Assembly: GCA_028278525.1 (NCBI GenBank)
Contig: JANQEE010000045.1
Coordinates: 1 to 64,000, forward strand
Direction: 5' to 3'
From: Minwuiaceae bacterium
Lineage (GTDB): Bacteria > Pseudomonadota > Alphaproteobacteria > Minwuiales > Minwuiaceae
Length of the DNA: 64,000 nucleotides
The notes beneath the pieces were generated by a model. It was given only the letters and a program-made list of their open reading frames with translations. It was not told the DNA's origin and did no database searches. The position numbers were made by a program, and so were the translations under genes. How positions within the stretch are numbered: position 1 is the stretch's first letter; each line of letters begins with the position of its first letter. Positions 45,658-54,935 of the stretch are shown piece by piece.

Positions 45658-46515
45658 ATGTTTGTCATAATCGGTATTGTGGTGGTGTTCGGCTCCGTTC
45701 TCGGGGGCTATTTGCCGCATGGCTCGTTCGCCGTGCTGATACAGCCTTTGGAATGGCTGATCATTCTGGGGGCGGCCACAGGCGGCTTCATCATCGGAAA
45801 CCCGAAATGGGTCCTGTTCAAGGTCGGGTCCCATTTCGGCCGGTTAATGAAGGGTGCCCCTTATACCAAGGAGGCTTACCTGGAACTGCTGACGATGCTC
45901 TATACGATCTTCAAGCTGGCCAAAACCAAGGGCATGCTGGCACTGGAAAGCCACATTGAGAACCCAGAAGAGAGCACGCTGTTCCAGAATTTTCCCAACT
46001 TCATGAGCAACCATCACGCCATGGATTTTCTCTGCGACTATCTCCGGCTGATGACGATGGGAACCGAAAATCCACATGAGCTGGAGGCTCTGATGGACGA
46101 GGATATCGAGACCCACCATCACGAGGCCCATGCCGTCGCAGGCGCCGTAAGCACAATGGGCGACGCGCTTCCGGCATTCGGTATCGTCGCCGCGGTGCTT
46201 GGTGTGATCGTGACCATGGGCTCGATCTCGGAGCCGCCGGAGGTCCTTGGCGGTCTAATCGGCGCGGCGCTGGTCGGGACGTTTTTCGGTATTTTCATGG
46301 CCTACGGCTTTGTCTCGCCGATGGGCGCCAACCTGGCCGCTTATGCGGATGCCGATACCAAATATTACCAGTGCATGAAGGCCGGCATCCTGGCGCACCT
46401 GCAGGGTTACGCGCCGGCGGTATCCGTCGAATTCGCGCGCAAGATGCTTTACAGCCACGAACGGCCGAGCTTCGCGGAAGTGGAAGAAGCAGCCGATAAC
46501 GCGCCGACGGCGTGA
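45658..46515 (+). CDS. motA: Flagellar motor stator protein MotA
   Basis: Inner-membrane proton-channel subunit of the flagellar stator, 285 residues. Four hydrophobic helices: FVIIGIVVVFGSVLGGYL and LEWLIILGAATGGFII at the N-terminus, and ALPAFGIVAAVLGVIVTMGSI and GTFFGIFMAYGFVSPMGANL in the C-terminal half. The cytoplasmic loop between TM2 and TM3 holds charged residues that touch the rotor. motB follows 31 bp later. No other flagellar genes are present, so the stator pair is separate from the flagellar cluster. Confidence 0.96.
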   Translation: MFVIIGIVVVFGSVLGGYLPHGSFAVLIQPLEWLIILGAATGGFIIGNPKWVLFKVGSHFGRLMKGAPYTKEAYLELLTMLYTIFKLAKTKGMLALESHIENPEESTLFQNFPNFMSNHHAMDFLCDYLRLMTMGTENPHELEALMDEDIETHHHEAHAVAGAVSTMGDALPAFGIVAAVLGVIVTMGSISEPPEVLGGLIGAALVGTFFGIFMAYGFVSPMGANLAAYADADTKYYQCMKAGILAHLQGYAPAVSVEFARKMLYSHERPSFAEVEEAADNAPTA

Positions 46516-46546
46516 GCCGCGGCGTCGACGCTGAGCCGCCCTCAGA

Positions 46547-47464
46547 ATGTCCAACGAAGAACAGCCGATAATCATCAAAAAGGTCGTCAAGGGCGGCCAC
46601 GGCGGCCACCATGGCGGCGCCTGGAAAGTGGCCTACGCCGACTTCGTGACCGCGATGATGGCGTTCTTCCTGCTGCTGTGGCTGTTGAACGTAACCACCG
46701 ACGAGCAAAAGGCCGGCATCGCCGACTACTTCAGCCCGTCAACGGCCAGCGTGTCGACATCCGGCGCCAACGGCATGCTGGGCGGACAGACTCTGGTCAC
46801 CGACGGCGCCAAGATTTCCGATACCGGCGTGCCGACCGTGGTGATGAACCTGACGCCGCCCGAAAGCACGGACGGCGCATCCGACGCCGGGGAGGAAGAA
46901 GGGTCCTCGACGGAATCGATCGAAGAGCTCAGCGACGAGGAATTGGAACACGAACTCGCCGAACGAGAGCAGGAAGCTTTCGACGAAGCGGTCGACGCCA
47001 TACAGCAGGCCATCCAGGACGTGCCGGAACTGGCCGATCTTTCCAAGAACCTGATCATCGACATGACGCCGGAGGGCATGCGCATCCAACTTGTCGACCA
47101 GGACCGCAAGTCGATGTTCGAAAGCGGTAAGGCCGACCTGCTTGAACATACGTCGAGCCTGATCCAGATGATCACCCGCGTTGTCGAGCGCCTTCCCAAC
47201 AAGATCAAGATAACCGGACATACGGACGCGACGCCGTTCAGGGCGGACGACGGGTACGGCAACTGGGAGCTTTCCAGCGACCGCGCCAATGCCAGTCGTC
47301 GCGCCCTGCTTCAGGCCGGGTTGGCGCCTGAGCGAATTGCCATGGTAACCGGCAAGGCGGAAACCGAACCGCTATTTCCAGAGGAGCCCCAGGCACCGTC
47401 GAACAGGCGGATCAGCATCGTTCTGCTGCGCGAATCCAGAGCGCCCCTGCCGAACCTGGAATAG
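46547..47464 (+). CDS. motB: Flagellar motor protein MotB
   Basis: Stator subunit of 305 residues. A single N-terminal membrane helix (WKVAYADFVTAMMAFFLLLWLLNV) contains the Asp of YADF that carries protons. An acidic linker (about 100-150, ESTDGASDAGEEEGSSTESIEELSDEE in part) leads to an OmpA-like peptidoglycan-binding domain (IKITGHTDATPF, WELSSDRANASRRALLQAGL, RIAMVTGKAETEPLFPEEPQAPSNRRISIVLL). The His/Gly-rich stretch at 15-25 (KGGHGGHHGG) is common in alphaproteobacterial MotB. It forms the stator with MotA, co-transcribed. Confidence 0.96.
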   Translation: MSNEEQPIIIKKVVKGGHGGHHGGAWKVAYADFVTAMMAFFLLLWLLNVTTDEQKAGIADYFSPSTASVSTSGANGMLGGQTLVTDGAKISDTGVPTVVMNLTPPESTDGASDAGEEEGSSTESIEELSDEELEHELAEREQEAFDEAVDAIQQAIQDVPELADLSKNLIIDMTPEGMRIQLVDQDRKSMFESGKADLLEHTSSLIQMITRVVERLPNKIKITGHTDATPFRADDGYGNWELSSDRANASRRALLQAGLAPERIAMVTGKAETEPLFPEEPQAPSNRRISIVLLRESRAPLPNLE

Positions 47465-47473
47465 CCGAACCGC

Positions 47474-48280
47474 TCACATTCGCCATACATTGAGGGTGGT
47501 TCCACGCCGGTCGTCAAGCTCGACAGTCTCGTCCGGTGGCGCGCCGGGAACCTGGAACGAGTTGCTGATCAACATGCTGCCGGGGCGCATCTCCGCGCAC
47601 GCCTTCTCAAACAGCTTCGGCATCGGTTCCGGCGACAGGAAGCAATAGACGACGTCGTGTTCCGCAAGATCGGTCTGCCAGAAATCGCCATAGCGAAACG
47701 TCAGATTGGGAAACCGATGGATGCGGTGCCGTGCCCACGCGATCACGAACGGCAGCGGCGCCGACTCGATTCCGACAAATTGGCTGTCCGGGCGACTGCC
47801 CGCCAGATACAACCCCACGCCGCCCAAACCGCTGCCGAGGTCGATGACTCTGACCGGCCGGTCCTCAGGCAGCAAACGCGCGAGCGCGTCCCAGGTTCGT
47901 CGATTGGTCAGGTAAAGCGGCACGCGGTCGCCCGCGCTGTTCCAGAAGACCAAAGCAAGTAGCGCGAAGCCAACAGGATAAATCCAGGCCGGCAGGCCAG
48001 CTGCTTGCACCACCAACACCGCCGGCGGAAGCGTCAGATGCAAAGGCACCCACCACCATGCCAGGCCGGCGAAACGTCCGAGCGCCGCGGCAAGAGCGCC
48101 CTGCATGATAACGAACAGCCAGATCGGCGGGCGGGGTAACTCAGACAAGCGAAGCAGATAGGCAGCAGCGGCCAGGCCAAGCGCAGCGCCAAGCTGGCAG
48201 CCGACAGCAACGATTACCGGCGAACGCAGCCGACGGCTGAACGAAGCGGAGAGCGTCAAGCGGTGCGGGTCATGAGCCAT
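47474..48280 (-). CDS. Membrane-associated class I SAM-dependent methyltransferase
   Basis: Protein of 268 residues with two parts. The N-terminal about 115 residues contain three or four hydrophobic helices (IVAVGCQLGAALGLAAAAYLL, PPIWLFVIMQGALAAALG, LHLTLPPAVLVVQAAGLPAWIYPVGFALLALVFW). The rest is a Rossmann methyltransferase domain with VIDLGSGLGGVGLYLA as SAM motif I, FVGIESAPLP as motif II and VVYCFLSPEPM. The substrate is unknown. The start at 48280 is favoured over 48313. The gene is convergent with motB (gap 9 bases) and divergent from the RDD gene. Confidence 0.82.
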   Translation of the reverse strand: MAHDPHRLTLSASFSRRLRSPVIVAVGCQLGAALGLAAAAYLLRLSELPRPPIWLFVIMQGALAAALGRFAGLAWWWVPLHLTLPPAVLVVQAAGLPAWIYPVGFALLALVFWNSAGDRVPLYLTNRRTWDALARLLPEDRPVRVIDLGSGLGGVGLYLAGSRPDSQFVGIESAPLPFVIAWARHRIHRFPNLTFRYGDFWQTDLAEHDVVYCFLSPEPMPKLFEKACAEMRPGSMLISNSFQVPGAPPDETVELDDRRGTTLNVWRM

Positions 48281-48416
48281 GCAGCCCCTTCCGATAGCCC
48301 GAATCCGCGCCACCTTAGCGATGGCGTCGGCGAGCGGCCAGCTTGTCCTGCCGCCGCGAGGCGACGGTTATGTCAACCTGGTTGCCCTGGTATGCTGGCG
48401 TAAAGGAGCAAGGCAT

Positions 48417-48875
48417 GTGATAAGCGAACAGGATCTTCAGCCTCACCTGGATGTCGAAAACCCAAATTTGTACCGCGGCATAATCCTGCGGCGGATACTG
48501 GCCTATCTGATCGACCTGACCGTTATCGCCGTTATCGTTGCTATCGCCTGGTTCGCTTTTCCATTGATCACAGCCCTTACGCTGGGGCTGCTGACGCCGT
48601 TCCTGCTCTTGTTCACGGCGTTGGTGCCTGCGATCTACCACACCCTGCTAATCGGCGGGCCGGCTTCGGCCACCTTCGGCATGCGGTTCTTCGGGATACA
48701 GGTTTGGACGTCCGACGGTCTTAAGCCCGGTTACGCCCAGGCATTGATCAACACCGTTGTGTTTTATCTGTCGGTGGCGACGACCAGTTGGCTCATCCTG
48801 ATCATTGCCTTGCTCAACAGCAAAAACCGGTGCCTGCACGACCTGCTTGCCGGTACCGTGGTCGTTCGGCAATAA
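48417..48875 (+). CDS. RDD family membrane protein
   Basis: Integral membrane protein of 152 residues. After a short soluble N-terminus comes the RDD motif region GIILRRILAYLIDLTVIAVIVAIAWFA, then LLTPFLLLFTALVPAIYHTLLIGG, the characteristic SATFGMRFFGIQVW, and a last helix FYLSVATTSWLILIIALLNSKNRCLHDLLAGTVVV. The start is a GTG at 48417 with AAGGAG 8 bases upstream; the open frame for 46 codons before it does not look protein-like. Function is not known; some RDD proteins exchange ions. It converges with the polyamine ABC ATPase gene. Confidence 0.83.
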   Translation: MISEQDLQPHLDVENPNLYRGIILRRILAYLIDLTVIAVIVAIAWFAFPLITALTLGLLTPFLLLFTALVPAIYHTLLIGGPASATFGMRFFGIQVWTSDGLKPGYAQALINTVVFYLSVATTSWLILIIALLNSKNRCLHDLLAGTVVVRQ

Positions 48876-48889
48876 GCAATCGCCGTCAT

Positions 48890-50011
48890 TCAAGCAGGCA
48901 GAGCGGGGTCGAGCGCACGGCAATAGCCGGGTTCCCAGGCGATCTCCAGTCCGTCGCCGGCCGACAGATCGTCGGCAGCGGAGGCTGGCGCCTTGGCCAC
49001 CAGGTCGCCGTCACCGGGTACGGTCATGCGCACCATCGAATGGTCGCCCGAATAGACGATCTCAGTCACCGACGCTTTTAGCCGGTTCCGATCGGCGGAC
49101 CCATTGCCTGCCAGTTCGATACGTTCCGGCCGCAGCGACACAGTCGTCGGATCGCCGACATTCTTCGCACGGACCGGGCGGGCCATGACAGCCGCGCCGG
49201 AGCGAAGACGAACAGTGCAGAGCTCTCCATCCACCTGTTCAACAACGCCGTGCAGATTATTGTTTTCACCCACGAAATTGGCGACGAAAGAGGTGTCGGG
49301 AAATTCATACACTTCTCGCGGACCATCTACCTGCTGGATCACGCCGTCGCTGAAGATCGCGACGCGGTCCGACATCGTCAGGGCCTCGCCCTGATCGTGG
49401 GTCACATAGACCACCGTCATTCCCAACTGCTCGTGCAGGTGCTTAATCTCCAATTGCATCTGTTCGCGCAGCTTCTTGTCCAACGCGCCCAGCGGTTCAT
49501 CCATCAAAACCAGTTCGGGCTCGAAGACCAGGGCCCGCGCCAGCGCGACGCGCTGCTGCTGACCGCCGGACAATTGGGCCGGCCGGCGCGCTGCGAACGC
49601 ATCCAGCTCGACCATGCCCAGCGCCCGCCGCGTGCGTTCCTCTATCTCGGCTTTGCCGAGCCGCCTTTGCACAAGCGGGTACGCAACGTTTTGGGCGACG
49701 GTCTTGTGCGGGAACAGGGCGTAGTTCTGAAATACGACACCCATATTGCGCCGATAGGGCGGCACGCTTCGCAACGACTGGCCGTTGAGAATAATGTCGC
49801 CGGCCGTCGGGTCCTCGAAACCGGCCAACATCATAAGCGTGGTCGTCTTGCCGGACCCGGACGGCCCCAACAGGGTCAGGAATTCGCCGCGGCGAATTTC
49901 CAGGACCAGGTTCTTCACGACATTGGTTTCACCGTCATACGTCTTTTCGACGTTTACGAAACTGACGATCGAGTCCGGCTTGTCCGTCACGCGCCTACCT
50001 GCTTTTGCCAT
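48890..50011 (-). CDS. potA: ABC transporter ATP-binding protein, polyamine type
   Basis: Cytoplasmic ATPase of 373 residues for a spermidine/putrescine-type importer. Walker A is LGPSGSGKTTTLMMLAG, Q-loop VVFQNYALFPHKTV, signature LSGGQQQRVALARAL, Walker B ELVLMDEPLGALD, switch His in VTHDQGEALTMSDRVAI. A TOBE/OB-fold regulatory domain follows from about residue 285 (VSLRPERIELAG). The ATG at 50011 lacks a clear ribosome site; a GTG seven codons later (49990) has AGGTAGG-like sequence upstream and is an alternative. It is divergent from the binding-protein and permease genes and supplies their ATPase. Confidence 0.92.
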   Translation of the reverse strand: MAKAGRRVTDKPDSIVSFVNVEKTYDGETNVVKNLVLEIRRGEFLTLLGPSGSGKTTTLMMLAGFEDPTAGDIILNGQSLRSVPPYRRNMGVVFQNYALFPHKTVAQNVAYPLVQRRLGKAEIEERTRRALGMVELDAFAARRPAQLSGGQQQRVALARALVFEPELVLMDEPLGALDKKLREQMQLEIKHLHEQLGMTVVYVTHDQGEALTMSDRVAIFSDGVIQQVDGPREVYEFPDTSFVANFVGENNNLHGVVEQVDGELCTVRLRSGAAVMARPVRAKNVGDPTTVSLRPERIELAGNGSADRNRLKASVTEIVYSGDHSMVRMTVPGDGDLVAKAPASAADDLSAGDGLEIAWEPGYCRALDPALPA

Positions 50012-50293
50012 TTCAAGCCGGCGAAGGGTGCACGTCGCCGCAGCAGCAGCGCAACCGGAAAGTTCGGCCCGACGTGTAGTAAATTCTCTTCATTCCCGAA
50101 TAACGAGTTGACCTGGCGGTTTGTGCTTCTGGTTTTCCCCTGTGCTAGTCTTCGCCCATTGGAATACACCGTCCACGAATTAAGGGGGCGGGAACCGTAG
50201 AAAGGCGTGCCGAATACGCATTCTGCATTTGGGCAACCCCCGACGTGGTGAACAAAGCGCCATGAGCGGGCGTTTCGACTGGGAGGCCGAAAC

Positions 50294-51352
50294 ATGACGA
50301 CACAAAGACTTTTGCATATTGCTCTTGCCGGCGCCGTCGCCGGCATGCTGACCGCCGGCACGGCGCAGGCCCGCGATTTCACGATCGCGTCCTGGGGCGG
50401 CGGTTACCAGGACTCGCAGCGCAAACACTTCTTCACCCCGTTCGCCAAGGAACAGGGCATCAATTTGCTGGAAGACACCTATCTCGGCGGCTGGGCGCAG
50501 TTCAAAGCCATGCAGGAGACCAACAACCTGCCGTGGGACGTGGTTCAGGTCGAAACGTCGGAGCGCATCCGCGGCTGCGAAGAAGGACTGTTCCTGGAAC
50601 TGGACTGGTCGCGGATCGGCGACAAGTCCCAGTTCGTAGAGCCGGCGGTCGACGATTGCGGCCTGGGCGTGGTGGGCGTATCGCAACTGGTGGCGTGGAA
50701 CGCCGACCTGGTCAAAGCGGAGCCGACCAGCATCGCCGACTTCTTCGACCTGGAGAAGATTCCGGGCAAACGCGGGATGCGCAGCGATCCGAAAGGCACC
50801 CTGGAATTCGCCTTGATGGCCGACGGCGTGGAACCGGCGGACGTCTACAAAGTGATGAGCACCAAGGAAGGATTGGATCGGGCCTTTGCGAAGCTGGAAT
50901 CGATCAAACCGCAGATCCAGTGGTGGGAAGCCGGCGCCCAGGCACCGGAATGGCTGCTGAGCGGTGACGTCGCCATGAGCATCGCCTACAACGGCCGTAT
51001 CGAAGCGGCCAACAAAGAGGGCAAGAACCTCAAGATGCTGTGGGAGAAGAACGTCCTCTATTTCGACAACTGGGTGATCTTCAAGGACTCTCCACATGTG
51101 GATATGGCCTACGCCTTCCTGAAGTCCTACACCGATCCGAAGCGGGAAGCGGCCTTCACCGAGGACTACACTTACGGCCCGCCGAACAAGGCTGCGCTGC
51201 AATACATCAAGCCGGAGGTGGTCGCGAAACTGCCGGCCGGCGACAACATCAAGGATGCGCTGTTTACGGGCAGCGAGGAATCGGTGGATTTCTGGTTGGA
51301 TAACCTGGACGAGATCACCGAACGGTGGACAGCCTGGAAGGCGCGGAACTGA
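50294..51352 (+). CDS. Periplasmic polyamine-type substrate-binding protein
   Basis: ABC importer binding protein of 352 residues (SBP_bac_8/PotD-PotF family). Signal peptide: LLHIALAGAVAGMLTAGTAQA. The mature protein starts RDFTIASWGGGYQDSQRKHFFTPFAKEQG, a usual beginning of this group, and has PWDVVQVETSERIRGCEEGLFLELDWSRIG, DFFDLEKIPGKRGM and VAMSIAYNGRIEAANKEGKN. The ATG has GGGAGG upstream. The ligand is likely a polyamine or related cation because the next genes are PotB- and PotC-like and a polyamine oxidase-type gene lies at the end; a different organic cation is possible. The 281-bp region to potA is the divergent promoter region. Confidence 0.9.
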   Translation: MTTQRLLHIALAGAVAGMLTAGTAQARDFTIASWGGGYQDSQRKHFFTPFAKEQGINLLEDTYLGGWAQFKAMQETNNLPWDVVQVETSERIRGCEEGLFLELDWSRIGDKSQFVEPAVDDCGLGVVGVSQLVAWNADLVKAEPTSIADFFDLEKIPGKRGMRSDPKGTLEFALMADGVEPADVYKVMSTKEGLDRAFAKLESIKPQIQWWEAGAQAPEWLLSGDVAMSIAYNGRIEAANKEGKNLKMLWEKNVLYFDNWVIFKDSPHVDMAYAFLKSYTDPKREAAFTEDYTYGPPNKAALQYIKPEVVAKLPAGDNIKDALFTGSEESVDFWLDNLDEITERWTAWKARN

Positions 51353-51434
51353 TCCGCGAAGCCGTAACGGAGACGGGAGCGGCCCGGCCGCTCCCGCCTC
51401 TTTCAACGATGCGAACGATGATCGCCACCCAACA

Positions 51435-52679
51435 ATGACCGTCCTGGTCGAGCGCCATGCGCCCGCCAACGATATCGCCCTGAAGAGCAAGCTGGCGAAG
51501 GCCGACCGCCGCCGCAAGCTTCAGGCGCTTGGCCTGATCGCGCCTTTGTTCCTGTTCCTCGTCGTGATTTTCGCCGTGCCGATCGGCTCGGTCCTGTATT
51601 TCAGTATCAACAACCCGGAAGTCGGCACCATCATGCCGCGGGTAACCGCCGCCCTCGAATCCTGGGACGGCGACACATTACCCGGCGAACCGGCGTTCGC
51701 CGCCCTGGCCGAGGACTTGAAGGCCTCCTACGCCGCGAAAACGCTACCGCGGGCCGCTTTGCGCCTGAACTACGAGATCAGCGGCTTTCGCAGCCTGGTG
51801 ATGAAAAGCGCGCGCAAGGCAAAGCGTTTCGAGCCGCCCTACAAGGATGCGCTGATCGCGGTCAACGAGAAATGGGCAGATATCACCTATTGGCGGTATC
51901 TCAAGGCCGCCGGTTCCAGGTTTACGGCGCATTACTTGCTGGCTGCGGTGGATCTGGACCTGCAATGGGACGGCAGCGTAAAACCCGCGCCGGAAGAGCG
52001 CCGCATCTATATCGACAATCTGGCGCGGACATTCTGGATCGCCTTCGTGGTCACGGTCTGCTGCATTCTGATCGGCTATCCCATCGCTTACCTGATAGCG
52101 ACGGCGCCGGCTCGCTGGACGAAGCTGCTGATCGTCCTTGTCCTGCTGCCGTTCTGGACTTCTTTGCTGGTGCGGACCGCCGCCTGGGTGATCCTGTTAC
52201 AGAAGGAAGGCGTGGTGAACGACGCCCTGCTTTGGATCGGATTGATCGACGAACCGATGCAACTGATCTTCAACCGTATCGGCGTCTATATCGCAATGGT
52301 CCATATTCTGCTGCCGTTCATGATCCTGCCGCTGTACAGCGTTATGAAAGGCATACCGCGCGAACATATGAAGGCGGCCGCGTCGCTCGGCGCGAAACCA
52401 GCGACGGCGTTCATCGGTATTTACCTGCCGCAGACGGTGCCGGGCCTCGCCGCCGGCTGCATGCTGGTGTTCGTCATCGCGCTCGGCTTCTACATCACGC
52501 CCGCGCTGATCGGCGGCGGCAGCGACCAGATGCTGGCTTATCTGATCGCGCAATTCGCGACCGGCACCGCGAACTGGGGCATGGCGGGGGCCCTGGCGAT
52601 GTTGTTGTTGCTCTGCATCGCCGTGCTTTATCCGGTCTACAACCGGTTCGCCGGATCCGGCGGCATTCGGTTGGGATGA
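51435..52679 (+). CDS. potB: ABC transporter permease, PotB type, with large periplasmic loop
   Basis: Inner-membrane permease of 414 residues. TM1 (ALGLIAPLFLFLVVIFAVPIGSVLYFS) is followed by a soluble insertion of about 140 residues (51-195; helical, rich in Lys/Glu/Trp, including YKDALIAVNEKWADITYWRYLKAAG), then the usual five helices. The EAA loop is MKAAASLGAKPATAFIGIYLPQTVPGL. Ordinary PotB is about 285 residues, so the insertion is its notable feature, though relatives with it occur. The ATG at 51435 lies 82 bases after the binding-protein stop; the frame is open further upstream only by chance. Confidence 0.9.
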   Translation: MTVLVERHAPANDIALKSKLAKADRRRKLQALGLIAPLFLFLVVIFAVPIGSVLYFSINNPEVGTIMPRVTAALESWDGDTLPGEPAFAALAEDLKASYAAKTLPRAALRLNYEISGFRSLVMKSARKAKRFEPPYKDALIAVNEKWADITYWRYLKAAGSRFTAHYLLAAVDLDLQWDGSVKPAPEERRIYIDNLARTFWIAFVVTVCCILIGYPIAYLIATAPARWTKLLIVLVLLPFWTSLLVRTAAWVILLQKEGVVNDALLWIGLIDEPMQLIFNRIGVYIAMVHILLPFMILPLYSVMKGIPREHMKAAASLGAKPATAFIGIYLPQTVPGLAAGCMLVFVIALGFYITPALIGGGSDQMLAYLIAQFATGTANWGMAGALAMLLLLCIAVLYPVYNRFAGSGGIRLG

Positions 52680-52693
52680 GGCGGACCTGACCG

Positions 52694-53515
52694 ATGGCGA
52701 TGCCGGTTCATGCAACGACGGGACAGCGCGTTTGGCACGTCGCCTTTCGCATCATCTGCTTTCTGGGTTTCCTGTTTCTGGTCGGCCCCATCGTGGCGAT
52801 CATCCCGATCGCCTTCAGCGCGGGAAGCCACCTGAACTACCCCCTGCCCGGCCTGTCGTTACGGTGGTTCGAGGAGATCTTCATCCCCTATCCGTGGATG
52901 CTGGCGCTGAAGAACAGCCTTGTCGTCGCGTCGGTCACCACGGTACTGGCGACCGCTCTCGGCACGCTGGCGGCCTACGGTCTGAACAGCGCGGAATTCC
53001 GGCTGAAGCCGCTGGTGGTCGGGCTGCTGCTGTCGCCGATGATGGTGCCGCTGGTGATCACCGCCCTGGCCGTTTACTTCTTCTTCGCCAGGATTGGCCT
53101 GATCGGTACCTTCACCGGACTGATCCTGGCGCACACGGTTTTGGCCGTTCCCTTCGTCGTGATCACCGTGTCGGCGACCTTGCAGGGCTTCGACCGCAAC
53201 ATGGTGCGCGCGGCGGCCAGTCTCGGTGCGCGACCGCTGACAGCTTTCTTCGGCGTGACACTGCCGTTGATCATGCCCGGTGTCGTCTCCGGCGCGATCT
53301 TCGCCTTCGTCACCTCCTTCGACGAGATCGTGGTCGCATTGTTCATCGCCTCACCGGCGCAATTCACGCTTCCCCGCCAACTATTCTCCGGTCTGCGCGA
53401 CCATCTTGACCCATCGATCGTTGCCATCGCCACGCTGCTGATCGTGGTATCGGTGTTATTGATGGCAGTGGTCGAAGGTTTGAGAGCGCGCAGCGAAAGA
53501 ATTCGAGGCGGCTAG
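52694..53515 (+). CDS. potC: ABC transporter permease, PotC type
   Basis: Second permease of the polyamine-type importer, 273 residues with six hydrophobic segments: FRIICFLGFLFLVGPIVAIIPIAF, ALKNSLVVASVTTVLATALGTLAAYGL, LVVGLLLSPMMVPLVITALAVYFFF, TGLILAHTVLAVPFVVITV, IFAFVTSFDEIVVALFI, and IVAIATLLIVVSVLLMAVV. The EAA loop is MVRAAASLGARPLTAFFGVTLPLIMPG. It is 14 bases after potB and its end overlaps the end of the convergent oxidase gene by 4 bases. Confidence 0.93.
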   Translation: MAMPVHATTGQRVWHVAFRIICFLGFLFLVGPIVAIIPIAFSAGSHLNYPLPGLSLRWFEEIFIPYPWMLALKNSLVVASVTTVLATALGTLAAYGLNSAEFRLKPLVVGLLLSPMMVPLVITALAVYFFFARIGLIGTFTGLILAHTVLAVPFVVITVSATLQGFDRNMVRAAASLGARPLTAFFGVTLPLIMPGVVSGAIFAFVTSFDEIVVALFIASPAQFTLPRQLFSGLRDHLDPSIVAIATLLIVVSVLLMAVVEGLRARSERIRGG

Positions 53516-54795
53516 ATAAGATCTCGCATTCGGTACCAGGTGGTCGCCAGCACCAGCATGGGCGTGCGCATCAGGCTGCCGCCGGGGAACGGCCGGTGGC
53601 GGATACGACCGAACACGTCGAAGCGTTCCGCCGTGCCGGACACGGCCTCCGCCAGCAGCTTGCCCGCCAGTCCGGTCAGCGCCACGCCCTGGCCGGAGAA
53701 GCCCTGTGCGTAATACACCGATCCTTCAAGGCGACCGATATCCGGCAGTCGGTTCATCGTGATCGACACGAAACCGCCCCAGACATGGTTCGCGCGAAGG
53801 TCGGCAAGTTGTGGATAGGTGCGCAACATCCGCTTGCGCATTGTAGCGGTCAGACCGGGAGGTGCTTCCGTGCCGCCATAGCTTACCCGCCCGCCGAACA
53901 GCATACGGTGGTCGGCGGAGAGCCGGAAGTAGTCGAGGACGAAGTTGCTGTCGCAGATCGCCTCGCCACCGGGGATCAGCGCCCTCGCCCGATTTTCGCC
54001 CATGGATTCGGTCGCCAATATGAAGGTGCCAACCGGCATGACCCGCGGCCGGATCTGTGGCGCCAAACCGCCGAGGTAGGCGTTGCCGGCCAGGATTAGG
54101 TGGCGCGACGTAATCTGCCCACGATCCGTGCGGGCCGACGGACGCGTCCCTCCCTCGATCCTGGTAACGGCGCTGTTCTCGAAGATCCGGACGCCGGCCG
54201 CTTTTGCCGCATCCGCCAAGCCAAGCACGTAGTTCAAGGGATGCAGGTGCCCGGCCCCGGAATCAGCCAGCGCCCCAGCAAACCGCTCCGTCCCCATCGC
54301 GGCGCAGGCTTCGTCGCGCTCCAGAAGACGGAGTTTTCCATACTGATACGTATCCTCCATCAGGCGTTGTTCGGCCCGAAAATCGTCCATATGCGAGGGC
54401 TTCGATGCCGCGTAGAAGTAGCCGAATTTGAGATCGCAGGCGATGCGGTGCCGCTCCACACGGTCCACGATAATCGCCTTCGACTCTTCTGCCATATCCC
54501 AGAGGCGTTTGGCATCGTCATGGCCGATGAGTCTGCGAGCGGCGGCCATGCCCGGCGAATAGCCGGTATTGATCTGGCCGCCGTTCCGGCCCGAAGCCCC
54601 CCAGCCGACCCGTTCGGCTTCCAACACCACGACATCGAAGCCGCGCTCGGCCAGGTTGAGCGCGGCGCTTAGTCCGGTAAAACCGGCGCCGACGACACAG
54701 ACGTCGCAATCGATATCCTCCACCAATTGCGGATGCGACGGATGCGGATTCGCCGTGGCGGCATAGTAGGAATCGATATGCCGAGATCCGTTCAT
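53512..54795 (-). CDS. FAD-dependent oxidoreductase, PuuB-like
   Basis: DAO-family flavoenzyme of 427 residues. The N-terminal dinucleotide site is CDVCVVGAGFTGLSAALNLAERGFDVVVLEAERVGWGASGRNGGQINTGYSPGM; the GRNGGQ motif is typical of gamma-glutamylputrescine oxidase and related glycine-oxidase-like enzymes. YYAQGFSGQGVALTGLAGKLLAEAV forms the C-terminal FAD site. An oxidase acting on polyamines or their gamma-glutamyl derivatives fits with the importer next door; no PuuA-type ligase is seen. The ATG at 54795 is chosen; upstream in-frame codons are not conserved. It is divergent from the DASS transporter gene across 140 bp. Confidence 0.88.
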   Translation of the reverse strand: MNGSRHIDSYYAATANPHPSHPQLVEDIDCDVCVVGAGFTGLSAALNLAERGFDVVVLEAERVGWGASGRNGGQINTGYSPGMAAARRLIGHDDAKRLWDMAEESKAIIVDRVERHRIACDLKFGYFYAASKPSHMDDFRAEQRLMEDTYQYGKLRLLERDEACAAMGTERFAGALADSGAGHLHPLNYVLGLADAAKAAGVRIFENSAVTRIEGGTRPSARTDRGQITSRHLILAGNAYLGGLAPQIRPRVMPVGTFILATESMGENRARALIPGGEAICDSNFVLDYFRLSADHRMLFGGRVSYGGTEAPPGLTATMRKRMLRTYPQLADLRANHVWGGFVSITMNRLPDIGRLEGSVYYAQGFSGQGVALTGLAGKLLAEAVSGTAERFDVFGRIRHRPFPGGSLMRTPMLVLATTWYRMRDLI

Positions 54796-54935
54796 GGGCG
54801 CGACACTATCTCCAACGCCATGCTGGTCAAGTCTGCTTGGCAAGGAGGTTATCGCACCGCATGATGGAATTGATTCGCCAATTCGGCGCAGAGCGTACGG
54901 AACATGGAAACCCTCGGCATTACTGACCAACAGTC

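Noticed and set aside
48279-48416. N-terminal 46-codon extension of the RDD protein
   Set aside because: The GTG at 48417 has a good AAGGAG and gives the normal domain length; the upstream part overlaps the divergent methyltransferase promoter.
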